64,000 nucleotides of DNA from Streptomyces sp. ASQP_92 (GTDB taxonomy: Bacteria; Actinomycetota; Actinomycetes; Streptomycetales; Streptomycetaceae), in contig NZ_JAODUA010000002.1 of NCBI RefSeq assembly GCF_025399895.1, positions 434,001-498,000 on the forward strand, given 5' to 3'. Of this stretch, positions 60,947 to 64,000 are shown piece after piece. Under the pieces are notes generated by a model. The model was not told the DNA's origin and made no database searches. It saw nothing but the letters and a program-made list of their open reading frames with translations. Position 1 is the stretch's first letter. The number at the start of each line of letters is the position of its first letter. The translations under genes were made by a program, and so were the position numbers.

Positions 60947-62242
60947 TCAACAGATCCGGCTGACGGGCAGGTCCGCGTTCTTGGCGACCAATTCCGATGC
61001 CGCCATGAAACGGTGGACGAATTCCTGGGCGAAGGCGGAAGTGAAGCGTCCCTCGTTGTAGAAGAGCAGGACATGGAAACCCGCGCTGTGCGGCACGAGG
61101 ACCAGTTCCAGTTCGAATCTGCTGCCCACTCCGTCCGGCACCAGAACCTCTATGTCGAGATCGCCGACGGTGATGCTGTAGACCGGTTCGGCCAGCATCT
61201 GGAAGACGATGTCGTCGGCGCGTGCCCCGTCGTTTCCGGAACCCGGTAGCGGCAACAGCTGATACGGAATTCCCTGGTTGAGGAATCCGCCCACCACGGT
61301 CTCGTGCGTCGCCTTGAGCGCCTCGGTGACCGGGGCGGACGGTGTGACGCGGGTGCGCAGCACGACCATGTTGGCCAGGAAGCCGACCGTGCGGCGGGTC
61401 TGCGGCCGCAGCCGGTTGGCGTACAGGGACGCCACCGCCAGATCGGTACGGCCGGTCGTGCGGTGCAGCGTGGCGTAGTACAGGGTGAGCATGGCGGCGA
61501 AGAGGGAGCTGCCCCGGCCGACGGCCAGCGCGCGCAGCGAGGCGACCGTCGCGGCGGACAGCTCGCCGCGCACCAGGGCGGTCCGGCGCGGACCCGGGTC
61601 GTCCCGCGTGGGCAGCGCGGGCAGATCGAGGTCACGCAACTCCCGCTGCCAGTAGGCTAGTTGGTTCTTCAGCTCACCATGGTCGAGCGCGTCGCGCTGC
61701 CATGCGGCGAACTCGCCGAACTGCCATCCCCCCTCGACCGGCTCCTTGGTGCCGCCGGACAGGCGGTCGAGCTCGGCGCACAGATCCTGGAAGACGATGC
61801 CGCACGACCAGGAGTCCGTGACCAGGTGGTGCATGTTGAAGCACAGCACGTGCTCGTCGTCGGCGACCCGCCACAGCGTGCAGCGCACCGCGCTGACGGT
61901 CGGGTCGATCCGGGTGGCGAGTTCCTCGGCGATCCGGGACCGCACCACCGACGCGGCGTCCGCCTCGCCCCGCAGATCGACCTGCCGCACCTCCAACGGG
62001 TGGGGCGGGCGCACGATTTGGCGCAGCTTTCTGCCGCCTCCGCCGAATACCGTACGCAGCGCGTCATGGCGGGCGTAAACCCGGTCGAGCGCCGTACGGA
62101 GAACGGACGGGTCCAGCGGGCCGTCAATGCGGCACATCATGGGGCAGTTGAGCGCTCCGTCCTGACCGCGATAGCGATCGAGGAACCACAACAGCCGCTG
62201 CCCCACGGAAGGTTCGGTCTCGCGCTCTTCGGAATTCCCCAC
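60947..62242 (-). CDS. Stand-alone NRPS condensation domain
   Basis: 431 residues if started at the GTG at 62242; TTG 62251 and other upstream GTGs are possible and no ribosome-binding site decides. The start of the fold is SVGQRLLWFLDRYRG, and the active site FNMHHLVTDSWS has the complete HHxxxDxxS motif (His138, His139, Asp143). VGFLANMVVLRTRV gives the later latch region. It ends 18 bp before the PchE-like gene and shares its operon. A free C domain in a cluster where all modules use Cy domains is odd. It might acylate a precursor or release the product with an amine. Confidence 0.88.
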   Translation of the reverse strand: MGNSEERETEPSVGQRLLWFLDRYRGQDGALNCPMMCRIDGPLDPSVLRTALDRVYARHDALRTVFGGGGRKLRQIVRPPHPLEVRQVDLRGEADAASVVRSRIAEELATRIDPTVSAVRCTLWRVADDEHVLCFNMHHLVTDSWSCGIVFQDLCAELDRLSGGTKEPVEGGWQFGEFAAWQRDALDHGELKNQLAYWQRELRDLDLPALPTRDDPGPRRTALVRGELSAATVASLRALAVGRGSSLFAAMLTLYYATLHRTTGRTDLAVASLYANRLRPQTRRTVGFLANMVVLRTRVTPSAPVTEALKATHETVVGGFLNQGIPYQLLPLPGSGNDGARADDIVFQMLAEPVYSITVGDLDIEVLVPDGVGSRFELELVLVPHSAGFHVLLFYNEGRFTSAFAQEFVHRFMAASELVAKNADLPVSRIC

Positions 62243-62351
62243 GGCGCTCAAGCTACCGATCGCCACCCGGGCGGCTTCGGGCACTGAAAGATACTTGGCG
62301 GCATTGAAAGAAACAGCCGGTGCGGGACGTCGCGCTGCTAGCGTCCCCGGC
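62243..62351. promoter_or_regulatory. Divergent promoter region of the NRPS cluster
   Basis: About 109 bp separates the leftward C-domain/NRPS operon from the rightward diiron oxygenase gene. TGAAAGA occurs as a direct repeat at 62285-62291 and 62305-62311, 20 bp (two helical turns) apart, in locally AT-richer DNA. No match to the iron-box (TTAGGTTAGGCTAACCTAA type) was seen. The rightward gene lacks a Shine-Dalgarno sequence close to its ATG and could be leaderless. Confidence 0.4.
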
Positions 62352-63326
62352 ATGCGGGACCTCGACCTACCGACCCCGGGCCACACCCGGCTGTCCTGGG
62401 ACTACACACCGCGCACGCCCCAATTGCACCGCCTGTATCAGCGGGCCCAGGAGCAGCAGTGGAGCGCCGGGGACCTGGACTGGTCGCTGCCGGTGCCCTT
62501 CGGCGTGCCCCTGCCGGACGGGACCGACTTCGCGCGTGCCTCCTTCGAGGCCTCGCCGATGGCGGTGCGGGGCCGGCCGATGTGGGACACCTTCCGATGG
62601 GAGCTGCAGAGCTGGCTGGTCAGTCAGTTCCTGCACGGCGAACAGGCCGCCCTGGCCGCGGCCGCCCGGCTCGTCCAGGAGCTGCCCGACGTCGAGTCCA
62701 AGCTGTGCGCGGCGAGCCAGGTCACCGACGAGGCGCGCCATGTCGAAGTGTTCTCGCGCTATCTGCGCGAGAAGATCCCCCAGCCGTACGCGGTCAACGA
62801 GGCCCTGCACGCCCTGCTGAAGGACGTCCTGTCCGACGCCCGCTGGGACATCACCGCCCTCGGGATGCAGATCGTGGTGGAGGCCCTGGCGATGGCGGCG
62901 TTCCGGCTCGCGGGCACCACCTTCCACGACCCGCTCATCCGCCGCATCACCACCCTGGTCGCCCGCGACGAGGCCCGGCACGTCTCCTTCGGGGTGCTCG
63001 CCCTGCGGGAGGTCCACCGCGAGTTCAGCAGCGCCGAACGGGCCGAACGCGAGGACCTGGTCCTGGACGCCGCGGCCCTGATGCGCCGGCGCTTCCTCCT
63101 CGGTGACCTGTGGGAACGCCTGGACGTCGACCGCGCGGCGGGGGTGCGGTACGCGGCGGGCGACCGGGCCATGGTCGCCTACCGGCGCACCGTCTTCACC
63201 CGGGTGGTGAGCGCCCTCGACCACATCGACCTGCTGACCGGCCGCGTCCGCCAGGGCCTCGACCGGCTCGACCTGCTCGGCGACGGCTCGCCGGTGCGCC
63301 GGCCACCGGGCCGCCGCACCGGCTGA
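62352..63326 (+). CDS. Ferritin-like diiron oxygenase
   Basis: 324 residues from the ATG at 62352. Two helix-pair motifs give six candidate iron ligands: Glu97 (HGEQAAL), Glu127 and His130 (TDEARHVEVF), Glu177 (VVEALAM), Glu207 and His210 (RDEARHVSF). This is the ribonucleotide reductase R2/ferritin-like oxygenase arrangement, comparable to AurF-type N-oxygenases and diiron hydroxylases/desaturases of natural-product clusters. It opens the rightward arm, divergent from the NRPS genes. It may hydroxylate or N-oxidise the aryl/Trp-derived unit. Confidence 0.82.
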   Translation: MRDLDLPTPGHTRLSWDYTPRTPQLHRLYQRAQEQQWSAGDLDWSLPVPFGVPLPDGTDFARASFEASPMAVRGRPMWDTFRWELQSWLVSQFLHGEQAALAAAARLVQELPDVESKLCAASQVTDEARHVEVFSRYLREKIPQPYAVNEALHALLKDVLSDARWDITALGMQIVVEALAMAAFRLAGTTFHDPLIRRITTLVARDEARHVSFGVLALREVHREFSSAERAEREDLVLDAAALMRRRFLLGDLWERLDVDRAAGVRYAAGDRAMVAYRRTVFTRVVSALDHIDLLTGRVRQGLDRLDLLGDGSPVRRPPGRRTG

Positions 63327-63347
63327 ACTCGACGGAGGCACCCACCC

Positions 63348-64000
63348 ATGACCCCGCCCGACCGCTTCGCACCCCGCCCCCCGAACCCGCGCCCCACCGC
63401 GACCCCGAGGCTCCCCGGCGCCCGCCCGGCCCCCGAGTCCGCCGCGCCCCCCACAACGGCGCAGGCCCTGTCGGTGCGCCTGTTCATGGCGGGCCTCGGC
63501 GCGGCCGAGCTGATGACGGCGTACCTGGGGCTGCGGCTCGGCCTCTACGACGCGCTGGCCGAGGGCGGTCCCGCGACCGCCCCGCAACTGGCCGAGCGCG
63601 CGGGCATCGCCCCCCGGTACGCCCGGGAGTGGCTCGAACAGCAGGCCGCGGCCGGCATCCTGACCACCGTGCCGGGCGACACCGAGCCGGACCGCCGGGT
63701 GTTCGTGCTGCCGCCCGGCCACGCGGAGGCGCTGACCGACCCCGGCAGCCTCTTCTCGATCGCCCCCCTCGTGCTGCTCCCCATCGGCGGTATGGCCTCG
63801 GTCCTTCCCCAGCTCATCGACGCGTTCCGTACCGGGCAGGGCATCGCCTACGAGCGGTTCGGGCCCGAACTGCGGGGCGGGCAGGCCGGGTTGAACCGGT
63901 CGGTCTTCCAGCACCAGCTCGCCGGATGGATCGCGGCCACCCTGCCCGAGGTGCACGCCGCGCTCGGCGGCGACGGAGGTGTGGTCGCGGACGTGGCCTG
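63348..64000 (+). CDS. SAM-dependent methyltransferase with N-terminal winged helix, cut off by window edge
   Basis: At least 217 residues from the ATG at 63348 with GGAGG nine bases upstream; the right end is missing. After a disordered Pro/Ala/Arg-rich start (1-40), a winged-helix dimerisation domain reads LGLRLGLYDALAEGGPATAP and YAREWLEQQAAAGIL. The window ends just as the SAM motif begins (GGVVADVAC). This is the Rv2258c-like/O-methyltransferase layout. It lies 21 bp after the diiron oxygenase gene, so they are co-transcribed. Confidence 0.82.
   Translation, partial: MTPPDRFAPRPPNPRPTATPRLPGARPAPESAAPPTTAQALSVRLFMAGLGAAELMTAYLGLRLGLYDALAEGGPATAPQLAERAGIAPRYAREWLEQQAAAGILTTVPGDTEPDRRVFVLPPGHAEALTDPGSLFSIAPLVLLPIGGMASVLPQLIDAFRTGQGIAYERFGPELRGGQAGLNRSVFQHQLAGWIAATLPEVHAALGGDGGVVADVA

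Noticed and set aside
62243..62351. Iron-box (IdeR/DmdR-type) in the NRPS promoter region
   Set aside because: No match to the TTAGGTTAGGCTAACCTAA type palindrome was found by eye.

Overview
The window is high-GC chromosomal DNA of a filamentous actinomycete, almost certainly a Streptomyces. It has strong third-position GC bias, GTG starts and 4-bp GTGA/ATGA gene overlaps. It carries a chaplin gene, a DUF5133-type protein, mycothiol-dependent-isomerase-like and LppU-like proteins, and two natural-product loci. No rRNA, tRNA, CRISPR array or insertion sequence was recognised. This is an unaided reading: family names come from motifs and remembered family features, not from searches.

Left part (1-13.5 kb): a truncated aldo/keto reductase, a membrane esterase, a DUF4345 protein divergent from its TetR regulator with two shared operators, an ABC exporter behind a MerR/SoxR-type promoter, a cupin/JmjC-type oxygenase, an alpha/beta hydrolase, a chaplin, three small cell-envelope proteins, a Nudix hydrolase, a secreted coiled-coil protein, a stand-alone condensation-domain protein and a secreted antigen-85-like esterase.

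The 13.5-17.4 kb region is the standout RiPP locus. A 28-residue peptide gene ends in Ala-Trp-Tyr-Phe-Trp-Tyr-stop, one residue away from the tryptorubin A sequence (AWYIWY). A strong intercistronic hairpin follows, then a short divergent cytochrome P450 and a second, translationally coupled canonical P450. This fits an atropopeptide-type (P450-crosslinked) RiPP, with a substituted core and an extra P450.

Middle part (17.4-41.3 kb): mixed accessory and housekeeping genes. They include a third P450, an MFS exporter, a methyltransferase, an incomplete xanthine-dehydrogenase-type pair, a PadR regulator with a SnoaL-like neighbour, nadE, an HlyD-type adaptor, arylamine N-acetyltransferase, HIT and GNAT proteins, a VanX-type dipeptidase, a Fic-type toxin-antitoxin pair, oleate hydratase with a TetR regulator, a frameshifted HelD-type helicase and a NarK-type transporter.

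Right part (41.3-64 kb, running off the edge): an NRPS cluster of pyochelin/yersiniabactin architecture. One synthetase is ArCP-Cy-A-PCP-Cy-A-PCP. The second is TubC-Cy-A(MT)-PCP-TE. With them are a thiazolinyl-imide reductase, a type II thioesterase, a saccharopine-dehydrogenase-like protein, an O-methyltransferase and a stand-alone C domain. Hand-read adenylation codes suggest Thr, Cys and Cys, so an aryl-methyloxazoline-thiazoline-(methyl)thiazoli(di)ne scaffold is expected. A four-gene overlapping operon (SDR, C-methyltransferase-like, aminotransferase, tryptophan 2,3-dioxygenase-like) is joined to it and points to a tryptophan-derived building block. A divergent diiron oxygenase and another methyltransferase start the right arm. 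The aryl-AMP ligase, regulators and transporters are not in the window.
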